NCBI RefSeq assembly: GCF_000002515.2
Contig: NC_006042.1
Location: 682,001-746,000 of the forward strand
DNA length: 64,000 bases
Origin: Kluyveromyces lactis
Lineage: Eukaryota; Ascomycota; Saccharomycetes; Saccharomycetales; Saccharomycetaceae
Reading direction: 5' to 3'
In this document: positions 18,685-28,841 of the stretch, in pieces
How positions within the stretch are numbered: position 1 is the first letter of the stretch
Layout of the letters: every line of letters starts with the position of its first letter
The notes under the pieces: model-generated
Databases searched by the model: none
Told to the model about the DNA's origin: nothing
What the model saw: only the letters and a program-made list of their open reading frames with translations
Program-made: the position numbers and the translations under genes

Positions 18685-21612
18685 ATGGCAGACACTCAAG
18701 CTTTGATTTCCGTTCAGGGAATGACTTGCGGCGCCTGTGTCAAAACCGTTCAAACACAAGTTGGAAATGTTGATGGTGTCACTGAGTGTGAGGTGTCTTT
18801 GTTGACAGAAGAATGTCATGTCCTTTTTGATAAAGGACGTACTACCACATCTGAAATATTGGAAACAATAGATGAGTGTGGGTTTGATGGTAGCTTAATT
18901 TCTGAGGAACCGCTAGATTACGATGTGACAACAACTGAACAAATTTCAGGGATTCTTCTCGTTAGCGGTATGACGTGTGGTGCTTGCGTGAAAACTGTCA
19001 CTGGTCAAGTATTGAAACTAAGCGGTGTATTGGAATGTGACGTATCTTTAGTTACAGAAGAGTGCAAAGTTAAGTTCGATCCCCATTTCACTTCGATGGC
19101 TGAAATTGCCGAATGTATTGATGATTGTGGGTTTGATGCCAAAGTCATTAGTGAGAACTCAAGCTCTGTACCTAGCAACGAAAAGCGTTTGTGCTTAAAA
19201 ATATTCGGTATGTTGTCTGAATCGGATAGGGCCGATATCGAGTCAAAAGTTTCTGAGTTGAAAGGTGTGATATCTATCGATACTTCATTGCAAAGTGAAG
19301 AGGCAACAGTCATCCATGATGCTAACGAGATCGGAAACCGTGATATCATAGACTGTATCGAAGAGATGGGGTTTCAAACTTTTATTTCAAATACATTGGA
19401 TAATTCTACACAATTATCATTACTCTCTAAAACTAAAGAAATCCAATTCTGGAAGAAGAATTGTATAAGAGGTGGTATTTCTTCTATTCTAATAATGGGG
19501 TTGTACATGTGTGTACCGATGCTGTTCCCAGCTGTGTTGACTCATTTCCCATTCGTACAAACACCAATTATTGGCTTGTTTTATAGAGATATCATCGGAA
19601 TTATCATTACTACCTACGTTCAAATCTATGTTGGTTCCTATTTTTATAAAGCTGCATGGATCTCTTTGAAACATGGCTCAGGTACAATGGACACTTTGAT
19701 CGGTCTTTCTACTGTTTGTGCATATATTTTTTCATGCTATTCCATAATTTCTAGCATTTACCATAAATCGACAAAAATGCCAAAAGTCATCTTTGACACC
19801 GCTGTCATGCTTCTCACATTTATTTCTTTGGGCAAATTACTCGAAAATAAAGCGAAATCGGAAACTTCAACTGCAATGAGTAAACTCATCTCTTTGACCC
19901 CGTCCTCCTGTTCCATAGTTTTACCAGATGGCTCTACCAGGGAAATATCAGTTGAATTGTTACAACCAAATGATATCGTAGAAGTCGTACCAGGAATGAA
20001 AATACCAGCTGATGGTGTTGTTATTCGTAATGAAACTGAAGTTGACGAATCGCTAATCACAGGTGAATCGATGTTGGTGGAAAAAATCGTCGGATCTCAA
20101 GTCATCGGGGGGAGTGTCAATGGACCTGGTCATTTCTACTTCAGAGCTATTCGTGTCGGAGAAGATACAAAATTAGCGAACATTATCGCAACGATGAAAA
20201 AGGCACAGTTATCTAAAGCTCCTATTCAAAAATACGCTGATAAGATGGCGGGCATATTTGTCCCGTTTGTGATATCACTATCAGCAATAACATTTATAAC
20301 TTGGATGCTTGTGAGTTACACGATGAAGACTCCTCCTCTCATCTTTAACAGTGAAAATGGCAAATTCTTCATGTGCATGCAAATGTCTATTTCTGTAATT
20401 ATTGTTGCATGTCCTTGTGCATTGGGTCTAGCGGCACCTACGGCGATTATGGTTGGTACTGGTGTAGGTGCTAGTCATGGTGTTCTCATCAAAGGTGGTG
20501 ATGTTTTGGAGAAGTGTAGTGCTCTACAGACGTTTTTGTTCGATAAGACAGGTACCCTCACGACGGGGCGGATGAGTGTAGAAAATTTCATTAATTATAA
20601 CAGTGATGTATCTGATTTACACTGGAAGATGATTTCATTGTGTGAATCAATAGGAGAACATCCAGTTGCAAAAGCTATTGTCAATTATGCTGATTCCCAC
20701 GTAAATAAATCAAGCATTTTCGATTTGGATTTATCGAATGAGGAAGTTCTCATTGGAAAGGGAATTTCCTGTAACATCACAGATAAAAATACTTCTAAAA
20801 TCCATACAATAACCATAGGTAACAAGAAATTATTTCCCGATGAGAGTTTGAGTGATATCGCTTCTTCTACTTTAACAGAATCTTATGTTTCCATCGATGG
20901 TAGTTTAGTCGGCAAATTTGAAATATCTGACAGGGTCAAAGAAGACGCACATTTTGTTGTAGAATATTTACAAAATTTGGGCATTAAATGCTGCATGGTC
21001 ACAGGAGATGCGCATCAATCTGCTCTGAAAGTGGCACAACAACTTGGCATATCCGCTAATGATGTCTTCAGTGAAGTCACTCCTGAGCAGAAACGTGATA
21101 TTGTCATTCAACTCCAAAACAACGGTACAGAGAGGGTTGCCTTTGTCGGAGATGGTATTAATGATTCTCCGGCTTTGGTTGAGGCAGATCTAGGAATTTC
21201 GATATCTTCTGGTACTGATATTGCAATCGAAGCTGCCGATATCGTTATTCTTGATTCGGATAATAAAAATAATTCGTTAAAAGGTTTGGTTTATGCACTT
21301 GATATTGCGCGTAAAACATTCTATAGAGTGAAGCTGAATTTCTTTTGGGCTGTCTGTTATAACACATTCATGATTCCCATTGCTATGGGTTTATTAGCTC
21401 CTTGGGGTATCACTTTACATCCAATGTTGTCTAGTGCTGCAATGGCTCTAAGTTCCGTGTCCGTGGTCTGCAGTTCGCTAATGTTGAAGAGGTGGACACC
21501 GCCTTCACTCAATATCAAATCAATGGAAGCTTCCGGTGGATTGTCATGGCTTAGATTTGGTAGAAACAGTAACAGAGGTGATGATATTGAACTTCAGGAA
21601 AGATTGATGTAA
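18685..21612 (+). CDS. CCC2: Copper-transporting P-type ATPase
   Basis: Ccc2 is the P1B-type Cu(I) ATPase of the late Golgi that receives copper from Atx1 and loads the ferroxidase Fet3, linking copper to iron uptake. From the ATG at 18685 it has 975 residues (1004 in S. cerevisiae); the frame opens at a TTG seven codons earlier. Two N-terminal metal-binding domains carry GMTCGAC (C15/C18 and C98/C101). A third HMA-like repeat (about residues 170-240) has lost its cysteines. The membrane CPC motif is C576-P-C578, and the phosphorylated aspartate is D620 in DKTGTLTTG. The TGES loop (LITGESMLVEK), HP motif (GEHPVAKAI) and GDGINDSPAL hinge are intact. Its order next to RAT1 is not that of S. cerevisiae (YDR270W). 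Confidence 0.98.
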   Translation: MADTQALISVQGMTCGACVKTVQTQVGNVDGVTECEVSLLTEECHVLFDKGRTTTSEILETIDECGFDGSLISEEPLDYDVTTTEQISGILLVSGMTCGACVKTVTGQVLKLSGVLECDVSLVTEECKVKFDPHFTSMAEIAECIDDCGFDAKVISENSSSVPSNEKRLCLKIFGMLSESDRADIESKVSELKGVISIDTSLQSEEATVIHDANEIGNRDIIDCIEEMGFQTFISNTLDNSTQLSLLSKTKEIQFWKKNCIRGGISSILIMGLYMCVPMLFPAVLTHFPFVQTPIIGLFYRDIIGIIITTYVQIYVGSYFYKAAWISLKHGSGTMDTLIGLSTVCAYIFSCYSIISSIYHKSTKMPKVIFDTAVMLLTFISLGKLLENKAKSETSTAMSKLISLTPSSCSIVLPDGSTREISVELLQPNDIVEVVPGMKIPADGVVIRNETEVDESLITGESMLVEKIVGSQVIGGSVNGPGHFYFRAIRVGEDTKLANIIATMKKAQLSKAPIQKYADKMAGIFVPFVISLSAITFITWMLVSYTMKTPPLIFNSENGKFFMCMQMSISVIIVACPCALGLAAPTAIMVGTGVGASHGVLIKGGDVLEKCSALQTFLFDKTGTLTTGRMSVENFINYNSDVSDLHWKMISLCESIGEHPVAKAIVNYADSHVNKSSIFDLDLSNEEVLIGKGISCNITDKNTSKIHTITIGNKKLFPDESLSDIASSTLTESYVSIDGSLVGKFEISDRVKEDAHFVVEYLQNLGIKCCMVTGDAHQSALKVAQQLGISANDVFSEVTPEQKRDIVIQLQNNGTERVAFVGDGINDSPALVEADLGISISSGTDIAIEAADIVILDSDNKNNSLKGLVYALDIARKTFYRVKLNFFWAVCYNTFMIPIAMGLLAPWGITLHPMLSSAAMALSSVSVVCSSLMLKRWTPPSLNIKSMEASGGLSWLRFGRNSNRGDDIELQERLM

Positions 21613-21954
21613 CCTTAGCTATTTACGCTATTGCAATTCTTAAATATCAGTACTTGTATTATAACATTAATAAAATTCATATTCGTAATAAACGAAAGAT
21701 TGTATAATAGAATCGCTGGATGAGTTTATTGTACAGTGAACCAAGCGCTGTGTTTAGCAATTACTGGTATTATTGTTACTCAAAGCGGTTTGTCACTACA
21801 TCGTTGATGAGCTGAGTTATTTATCCGGGTAACAATAAACAATAAGTAAAATTAATCGATGAGATGAACATAACTTTAGAAGTACAGATGAATGCATACT
21901 GTAATCTAATAGGCAGTTGGTACAAATAGCGAGAAGTAAGGCCAGGTACTCACA
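21613..21954. other. Intergenic region, CCC2 terminator and RAT1 promoter
   Basis: Spacer between two plus-strand genes; AT-rich 3' end after CCC2 with AATAAA-like motifs. No further feature seen. Confidence 0.5.
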
Positions 21955-24933
21955 ATGGGTGTTCCGTCCTTTTTTCGTTGGTTGTCTAGGAAATATCCTA
22001 AAATCATTTCTCCTGTGTTGGAAGAATATCCAGTTATCGAAGATGGTGTTCAACTACCGCTTGATTACTCTTCGGCCAATCCCAATGGTGAGTTGGATAA
22101 CCTTTATCTCGATATGAATGGTATTGTTCACCCTTGTTCACATCCGGAGAATAAGCCACCACCTGAAACAGAGGATGAAATGCTTCTTGCTGTGTTTGAG
22201 TACACAAATCGCGTTTTGAATATGGCCAGACCAAGAAAAGTCTTGATGATAGCGGTTGATGGTGTTGCACCAAGAGCGAAGATGAATCAACAGAGAGCAC
22301 GTAGGTTTCGTAGTGCAAGGGATGCAAAACTCCAAAATGAAGCCAGAGAGCAAGTATTACGAGAAAGAGAGGACTATGGTGAGACGATTGATGAAAATGT
22401 CAAAAGTAAAAAGACATGGGATTCAAACGCAATTACTCCAGGTACCCCATTTATGGATAAACTAGCTACAGCTTTAAGATATTGGACAAGTTTCAAGTTA
22501 GCAACTGATCCCGGGTGGAAAAATTTACAAATTATTATAAGTGACGCTACTGTTCCAGGTGAAGGTGAACATAAAATAATGAATTTCATTAGATCTCAAA
22601 GAGCAGACACTCAATATAATCCAAATACAACACATTGTATATATGGGTTAGATGCAGATTTGATCTTTTTGGGACTAGCAACCCACGAACCTCATTTCAA
22701 AATATTAAGAGAGGATGTGTTCGCCAATAACAACTATAAAAAACCAAAGCCTCAAGATATGATAAATTTATCTGAAGAAGAGAAACAACAGCTTATTCAA
22801 CAAGATTCAGAAAAGCCATTCTTATGGCTCCATATCAGCGTTTTAAGAGAATATCTTTCAGCAGAATTAGCGATTCCACATTTATCGTTCCAGTTTGATT
22901 TTGAACGAGCAATCGACGATTGGGTTTTCATGTGTTTCTTCTGTGGTAATGATTTCCTACCGCATTTACCTTGTCTTGATGTGAGAGAGAATAGCATTGA
23001 CATTTTGGTGGATATATGGAAGACTGTGTTGCCCAAAACAAAAACCTACCTAACATGTGATGGTACACTCAATTTGGAACCTGTAGAAGCTTTACTTGAA
23101 CAATTAGGAGACCGTGAAACAGATCTTTTCAAAAAGAAATACATTCAGGAAGTTCGTAAGCAAGAGGCTCATGATAGGCGAAAGAAATTGAAAAGTAACC
23201 CCAATGTTTCCCAGGGCAAGGTCGACAGAAATTTTATGATTCCGTTGGAGAATATGCCGGTCTATGATGTTGATGGCAACGCCGCTGAAGGCTCTTTGAA
23301 TTTGTCTAATAAGGATTTCGCTAATATGCGTAAAGAAATTAATTTGGCGAATGAAGGTGATGGCGAAGCAGCTAAAGCTTTGAAACTAAAAAGTGAGAAG
23401 AATAGCGGTGTGGTCGAGTTTTCATCGGAAGAATTGAAAAATAGCGTGCAACTGTCGAAGACTGCGAACTACGATGCTGCTACCAGCTTACAGGAGAAAC
23501 TTATTGCTAAGAAGATGGCAATGAGAGATGAGGAAAATGCAGAAGAATTGTCGTTGAAACGGAAAAGTGAAGATGTTGACTCTGCTGAAAAGGAAACATC
23601 CAATGAACCTGAGGATGATGAGGCCGATTATGATGAAGACGAAGGCTCTACTGTTCCACCAGCGGTCATCCACACCGGTATTGTAAAATCAGGGTTCATT
23701 GACACCGATGAGTCGGTTAGACTTTACGAACCTGGATATCATGATCGTTACTATCAACATAAATTCCATGTTCCAGCAAAAGATATTCCAGCTCTGCAAA
23801 AGGATGTGATTAGGTGCTATGTGGAAGGTATTTCATGGGTTTTATTATATTATTATCAGGGATGTGCGTCTTGGACTTGGTACTATCCATACCATTATGC
23901 TCCTTTTGCTCAGGATTTCAAGAATATAAAAAATCTAGATATTCACTTTGATCTTGGTGAACCATTCTTACCATACGAACAGTTAATGAGTGTTTTACCA
24001 GCAGCATCAGGCCACGCACTACCCGAAATATTCAGACCATTAATGTCAGATCCAAACTCTGAGATTATAGATTTCTATCCTGAAGAATTCCCAGTGGATA
24101 TGAATGGTAAAAAGATGGCTTGGCAGGGTATTGCACTATTGCCATTTATAGATGAAACACGTTTACTGAAAACAGTTCGAGAACAATATTCTAAGCTTTC
24201 TGATTCAGAAAAGGCAAGAAATGTTAGGAAGAAGGATGCACTTTTGATCAGCAACAAGAATGTGAATTACGACCTGTTTATGAAGAATTTATATGGAGAA
24301 AACCCCGTTAACGTGATAGAGTTTAGACATTTCAAATCTGGTTTAAGTGGATTCGTAACACAAGCTGAAGAAGGGTTTGAACTAAACTCCAAGCTGATAT
24401 GTCCTATTAATGGGGGTGGTTTGCCAGATTTGAGTACAAATTTATTCCTAAAACTTTCGTATACGCAGCCTGTGGTTGCGGGTAGATGTAAATCGTTAGT
24501 ATTGAACGGATATATCCCACCTCAACCAATGCTTACCCCACAGGACCGAGACTGTATCATTTATAAATACAGTAACCGTTGGAATCCTTCCATGATGAAA
24601 TACAACATTGTGCCTGTTGGCCCATCGGGGATTACCCAATATCAGCCCAGGGTTGGAGGTTACAGAAGTTTCTTCTTCCATAAAGAACAGACAGCTTATG
24701 CTCAACAACCGCAACAAAATAGAGAGTATATGCACTCGCAACAGAGACAGCCACAGGGCAGCAGATATCAACAGTCTAGGTATAATAATGGAAACTACAA
24801 TAATAGTAACAACGGTTATTCTGATAATAATAATGGTAATACCGGCAAATACAACCGTCATTATAACAACAGTAGAGGTAATAGCAATCGATACTCGAAT
24901 AGTAACGATAGAAGAAGGGAATTCAGAAGATGA
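21955..24933 (+). CDS. RAT1: Nuclear 5'-3' exoribonuclease Rat1 (Xrn2)
   Basis: Rat1 is the nuclear Xrn2-type exonuclease that trims rRNA and snoRNA ends and drives torpedo termination of RNA polymerase II, with Rai1 as partner. The product has 992 residues (1006 in S. cerevisiae), which separates it from the cytoplasmic Xrn1 of about 1500. The N-terminal catalytic domain begins MGVPSFFRWLSRKYP and includes YLDMNGIVHPCSHP, the arginine- and lysine-rich RARRFRSARDAK, the metal site DATVPGEGEHKIM and GLDADLIFLGL, and FFCGNDFLPHLP. Conserved WTWYYPYHYAPFA marks the second conserved region. A Q/N/Y/R-rich tail forms the last 100 residues. Confidence 0.97.
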   Translation: MGVPSFFRWLSRKYPKIISPVLEEYPVIEDGVQLPLDYSSANPNGELDNLYLDMNGIVHPCSHPENKPPPETEDEMLLAVFEYTNRVLNMARPRKVLMIAVDGVAPRAKMNQQRARRFRSARDAKLQNEAREQVLREREDYGETIDENVKSKKTWDSNAITPGTPFMDKLATALRYWTSFKLATDPGWKNLQIIISDATVPGEGEHKIMNFIRSQRADTQYNPNTTHCIYGLDADLIFLGLATHEPHFKILREDVFANNNYKKPKPQDMINLSEEEKQQLIQQDSEKPFLWLHISVLREYLSAELAIPHLSFQFDFERAIDDWVFMCFFCGNDFLPHLPCLDVRENSIDILVDIWKTVLPKTKTYLTCDGTLNLEPVEALLEQLGDRETDLFKKKYIQEVRKQEAHDRRKKLKSNPNVSQGKVDRNFMIPLENMPVYDVDGNAAEGSLNLSNKDFANMRKEINLANEGDGEAAKALKLKSEKNSGVVEFSSEELKNSVQLSKTANYDAATSLQEKLIAKKMAMRDEENAEELSLKRKSEDVDSAEKETSNEPEDDEADYDEDEGSTVPPAVIHTGIVKSGFIDTDESVRLYEPGYHDRYYQHKFHVPAKDIPALQKDVIRCYVEGISWVLLYYYQGCASWTWYYPYHYAPFAQDFKNIKNLDIHFDLGEPFLPYEQLMSVLPAASGHALPEIFRPLMSDPNSEIIDFYPEEFPVDMNGKKMAWQGIALLPFIDETRLLKTVREQYSKLSDSEKARNVRKKDALLISNKNVNYDLFMKNLYGENPVNVIEFRHFKSGLSGFVTQAEEGFELNSKLICPINGGGLPDLSTNLFLKLSYTQPVVAGRCKSLVLNGYIPPQPMLTPQDRDCIIYKYSNRWNPSMMKYNIVPVGPSGITQYQPRVGGYRSFFFHKEQTAYAQQPQQNREYMHSQQRQPQGSRYQQSRYNNGNYNNSNNGYSDNNNGNTGKYNRHYNNSRGNSNRYSNSNDRRREFRR

Positions 24934-25160
24934 TGAACTGTGGACAATTTTATACCCGTTTATATCAGCACATTTATTTGTAATACATACTATAACATCA
25001 ACATCCAAAGCATATTACTGAGCAACAGGAGTAGAAGCATTCGCGACAGTGATCAGCTCCACAGATACTCCTTTTCCAGTATCATGAACCTGGATACAAA
25101 ATACACGTGATTTGTAGTTTCACTACTGTGTCTAATATTTCTCCAACTGTATAACAATTA

Positions 25161-25232
25161 TCCGATATAGTGTAACGGCTATCACATCACGCTTTCACCG
25201 TGGAGACCGGGGTTCGACTCCCCGTATCGGAG
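25161..25232 (+). tRNA. tE(UUC): tRNA-Glu (anticodon UUC)
   Basis: A complete 72-bp tRNA gene without an intron. The acceptor stem pairs TCCGATA with TATCGGA, with G as the discriminator base. The anticodon loop CTTTCAC carries TTC. The A box (TAGTGTAACGG) and B box (GGTTCGACTCC) are consensus, and the T-arm is CCGGGGTTCGACTCCCCG. It is virtually identical to S. cerevisiae tE(UUC). The 3' CCA is not encoded, as expected of eukaryotes. Confidence 0.99.
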
Positions 25233-25234
25233 TA

Positions 25235-25241
25235 TTTTTTT
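25235..25241 (+). terminator. RNA polymerase III terminator of tRNA-Glu
   Basis: A run of seven T on the coding strand begins two bases after the discriminator base, the normal polymerase III stop signal. Confidence 0.9.
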
Positions 25242-25411
25242 CAGTTTTTCAAGAGAAGTCTTTTTTCTTTTTTTCACTTTTTATCAGCTTGTGTACGGGC
25301 TCTTCTTTGCCAAACCTTTGATGATGAAAACCTCAGCTAAAGCCATTAAACTCGTGAAATGATTAATACCAAAAATGTTACTTTGGCGTTTTCATAGTAG
25401 TGGATGAACAA

Positions 25412-25421
25412 AGCTCATCGC
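25412..25421. promoter_or_regulatory. PAC-type motif upstream of FUN30
   Basis: AGCTCATCGC, the reverse complement of the PAC consensus GCGATGAGCT bound by Dot6/Tod6, followed directly by AAAAATTT, which resembles the RRPE element. It lies about 95 bases before the FUN30 ATG and about 180 after the tRNA. FUN30 is not a known ribosome-biogenesis gene, so its role here is uncertain. Confidence 0.45.
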
Positions 25422-25515
25422 AAAAATTTAGGAGACTCCGTTTAGTTGGAGTGTTGAAGGTCGGCTGTTCGATCACCTATTCATTGCATTTTTTGACCCT
25501 CACTATCTCACTGTA

Positions 25516-28500
25516 ATGGATCTTCCAATACCGAAAAGTCCCCAGAACAAACAGGATGAAGTTCAAGTTCCAAGTTCATCTCCCTTGTTACAGACAAATG
25601 AAGAATCTTCTCCGTTAAGGCCCGAAACTGGTACGCGGATAGATGAATCGCCAATATCAAGTAACTCTACTTCTTCCCTTTTGAGGGACAAGTTCACGTA
25701 TCAACCGGCTACGAAAGCAAGAAATGGTTACTCTCAGAATGATTTATCGCATGAACAAGCTTTAAAAGTGTTGGTTCAAGAATACAAGGACCTATCACCC
25801 ACTTTGATTAATGCAATTTTCAAGCAAAACTCTATGTCTATCTCCTCGTCAAGAAAGCGTTTGGACCATATTGTCGCCTCACGTACCGGGGGATCGTGGA
25901 GATTCCAATCTAAAACAAACGTGAACCCGACACTTAACTTAAATAAACCCAACTCTCCCATGGATCTGTCAAAATCTAGATTAATCTCATTGAAAGAGGG
26001 TGGCTCCTCCGGGAACAGCATCAAAAGCAATCCTGCTATTAATTTGCCCTCTAGAAATGTATCCACTTCCAAGATAACCATCGAAAAGCAAAAGACAAGC
26101 ATTTTCGACCGTTACTCTCATGTAATGAAAGTTTCGCAACCCTCCCCCGCAAGATCCATGGCGGATAGAACCACCATGAGTACTATCAAAAATTTATCTT
26201 CAAAGAAGGGTAAATTGGTTAGAGGAGACGCCATAAAGAAGAAACAAAAAATCAAACTCAGTGATGATGAAGAAGATGAAATTACTGATCAATCCAACGA
26301 TGACGGAGAGCTCGATACTGAACCAGAATATGAGGAGAAAGTTACTGAAAGTAATTTTGATCAAGTGTTGAAGTTCTTGAATGAAGCAGATCCGAAAGAT
26401 TTAGCTGATCTTGGTGAAATATCCATAGAAAAAGCTGCCCTCGTTATAAAAGAAAGGCCATTTGAAGACCTGGAACAATTTCAACAATTAGATTTCCAAT
26501 CTAAATCCCCTTCTCCGGCACCAGGCAAGGCTAGAAAATCACAACAGAAAAAAGACGGTTTGAAAATACTTGACAAAATTGAGCAATCGATCAAGGGATA
26601 TAATGCTATCGAGTCGTTGATCCGTAAATGTTCAAAATATGGTGATGTAATAGCGAATCAAATGACGAATTGGGGTGTTGACTTCAGTTCATCCAAAGAT
26701 ACGGAATTGAATATCTTAGACGTTGATACTTATTCGGATGATGAGGCTAATGAAACTATAACTAACGATTCTGCAAATGTTCAAATAATCAAATCTTCGA
26801 CCACGTCCAGAGAAAACTCATTAGGTCCATCGAAACGTAAAAGAAATGACGATGAAGAGGAGTTTTCTGATGTGGACTACGAAGAAAGTGATGATGATGA
26901 TTTTGATGTAAAACCAAGAGCTAGGACGAAGCAGAAGAAAACATCCATAACTCAACTTCGCAATAATCAAATGAAATTCATAAGGCAAAAACCTAAGCTT
27001 TTATCTTCCGATGTTGAATTGAAGGACTATCAGCAAACAGGTATCAACTGGCTGCACTTGCTTTACCAGAACGATTTATCTTGCATCCTAGCTGATGAAA
27101 TGGGTCTCGGTAAAACTTGTCAAGTCATCTCCTTTTTAGCGTATTTGAAACAAACACACCATAATGGCCCTCATTTGGTAGTTGTTCCATCCTCTACCTT
27201 GGAAAACTGGCTTCGTGAATTCAATAAATTTTGTCCACACTTGAAAGTTGAACCTTACTATGGCTCTCAACAAGAAAGGGCGGAACTACGTGATATCCTA
27301 GAAGAAAACGAAGGCCAGTATGATGTTATTGTTACTACATATAATCTAGCCGCTGGAACCAAATATGACGTTTCCTTCCTAAGAAATCGTAATTTTGACG
27401 TTGTGGTGTATGATGAAGGTCATATGTTGAAAAACTCGATGTCAGAAAGATTCAACAAATTGATGAAAATTAATGCACATTTCCGTTTGTTACTTACAGG
27501 TACCCCACTTCAAAATAACTTGAAGGAATTAATGTCTCTTTTGGAATTTATCATGCCAAACCTTTTTGTCTCTAAAAAGGATGATCTTGCAACCGTTTTC
27601 AAGCAGAAAACAAGAACATCTGACGCTGATAAGGGATATAACCCGCTTTTAGCCGAGCATGCTATTGAAAGAGCAAAAACAATGATGAAACCATTCATTT
27701 TAAGAAGAAAGAAAGATCAAGTGTTAAAACACTTACCTAGAAAGCATAATCATATATTACACTGTGAAATGACTGAGCTACAAAAAACCTTGTACCAACA
27801 AGAAATCAAGCAGGTTATGGAGCACAGAAGAAAGATTAAAGAAGGTGTTAAAATGGAAAAAGCATCACGCAATGTTTCAAAAAACCTTATTATGGCATTG
27901 AGAAAAGCATCTATTCATCCACTTCTCTTCAGGCATATTTACAACGATAAAATTATTTCAAAGATGAGCAAGGCTATCATTGCCGAGCCTGAATATTATG
28001 AAAATGGTAATATTGAGTATATCAAAGAAGATATGTCATATATGACAGACTTTGAATTGCACAAATTATGTTGCAAATTTCCCTCTCTTTACAAGTTCAA
28101 ATTACAATCCGACGAATGGATGAATTCAGGTAAAGTTGAACAACTTAAGTCTGTATTGCATAAAATCATTGACATTCAGCACGAAAAGGTTTTAGTGTTT
28201 TCACTATTCACTCAAGTCTTGGACATTTTAGAATTTGTATTATCCACACTTAACATCAAATTCCTTCGTTTAGACGGTCAAACGCAGGTGAATGACCGTC
28301 AGTCTCTAATTGACAGGTTCTACGAAGATGATACTATTCCAGTTTTTCTACTCTCAACCAAGGCCGGTGGATTCGGAATCAATTTGGTTTGTGCAAATAA
28401 TGTGATTATTTTCGACCAAAGTTTTAATCCGCACGATGATAGACAGGCCGCAGATAGAGCTCATCGTGTCGGCCAAACTAAAGAAGTCCAGGTTACAACT

Positions 28501-28662
28501 TTAATCAGTAGAGATACCATTGAAGAGAAAATTCTTCATTTGGCCAAAAACAAACTAGCATTGGATACACATATTAGTCAAGAAGACAAGAAAAACGAGG
28601 AGGCCCTTGAAAATAAGGTTACAGATCTTTTAGAAGATATTATTTTTGATGAAAATCAGTAA
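25516..28662 (+). CDS. FUN30: SNF2-family chromatin remodeller Fun30
   Basis: Fun30 is an ATP-dependent remodeller of the Etl1/SMARCAD1 class that slides and exchanges histone dimers, promotes DNA-end resection and keeps heterochromatin silent. The 1048-residue protein (1131 in S. cerevisiae) has a CUE-like ubiquitin-binding helix set around residues 77-105 (EQALKVLVQEYKDLSPTL), a second such region near 275-300, and acidic and basic linkers. The two-lobe ATPase begins around residue 505: Walker A is DEMGLGKT with K533, and the DEGH box starts at D633. The C-lobe shows VFSLFTQVLDIL, STKAGGFGINL and QAADRAHRVGQ. It equals YAL019W, and the next genes follow chromosome I and XV. Confidence 0.98.
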   Translation: MDLPIPKSPQNKQDEVQVPSSSPLLQTNEESSPLRPETGTRIDESPISSNSTSSLLRDKFTYQPATKARNGYSQNDLSHEQALKVLVQEYKDLSPTLINAIFKQNSMSISSSRKRLDHIVASRTGGSWRFQSKTNVNPTLNLNKPNSPMDLSKSRLISLKEGGSSGNSIKSNPAINLPSRNVSTSKITIEKQKTSIFDRYSHVMKVSQPSPARSMADRTTMSTIKNLSSKKGKLVRGDAIKKKQKIKLSDDEEDEITDQSNDDGELDTEPEYEEKVTESNFDQVLKFLNEADPKDLADLGEISIEKAALVIKERPFEDLEQFQQLDFQSKSPSPAPGKARKSQQKKDGLKILDKIEQSIKGYNAIESLIRKCSKYGDVIANQMTNWGVDFSSSKDTELNILDVDTYSDDEANETITNDSANVQIIKSSTTSRENSLGPSKRKRNDDEEEFSDVDYEESDDDDFDVKPRARTKQKKTSITQLRNNQMKFIRQKPKLLSSDVELKDYQQTGINWLHLLYQNDLSCILADEMGLGKTCQVISFLAYLKQTHHNGPHLVVVPSSTLENWLREFNKFCPHLKVEPYYGSQQERAELRDILEENEGQYDVIVTTYNLAAGTKYDVSFLRNRNFDVVVYDEGHMLKNSMSERFNKLMKINAHFRLLLTGTPLQNNLKELMSLLEFIMPNLFVSKKDDLATVFKQKTRTSDADKGYNPLLAEHAIERAKTMMKPFILRRKKDQVLKHLPRKHNHILHCEMTELQKTLYQQEIKQVMEHRRKIKEGVKMEKASRNVSKNLIMALRKASIHPLLFRHIYNDKIISKMSKAIIAEPEYYENGNIEYIKEDMSYMTDFELHKLCCKFPSLYKFKLQSDEWMNSGKVEQLKSVLHKIIDIQHEKVLVFSLFTQVLDILEFVLSTLNIKFLRLDGQTQVNDRQSLIDRFYEDDTIPVFLLSTKAGGFGINLVCANNVIIFDQSFNPHDDRQAADRAHRVGQTKEVQVTTLISRDTIEEKILHLAKNKLALDTHISQEDKKNEEALENKVTDLLEDIIFDENQ

Positions 28663-28813
28663 GTCAATTAATTGGCAGCTTATAAAGTTGTTACACATAA
28701 TGTTGATGTATAATTCTAGTGAAACAATTTTCTTTCTGCAATACATAGTCTGTCGCGTCAATTATAAAGAGAGAAAGAAATATTCTTTATAATAAGTTCA
28801 ACCTCAGTGAAGT

Positions 28814-28822
28814 GACACAAAA
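28814..28822 (+). promoter_or_regulatory. Middle sporulation element-like site before the RRT8-like gene
   Basis: GACACAAAA matches the Ndt80 consensus gNCRCAAAA. It lies only 20 bases before the proposed ATG, so it would sit in the leader or very close promoter. Functional use is inference from the sporulation link of the LDS/RRT8 family. Confidence 0.35.
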
Positions 28823-28841
28823 TACAGCAACATACATCGAA

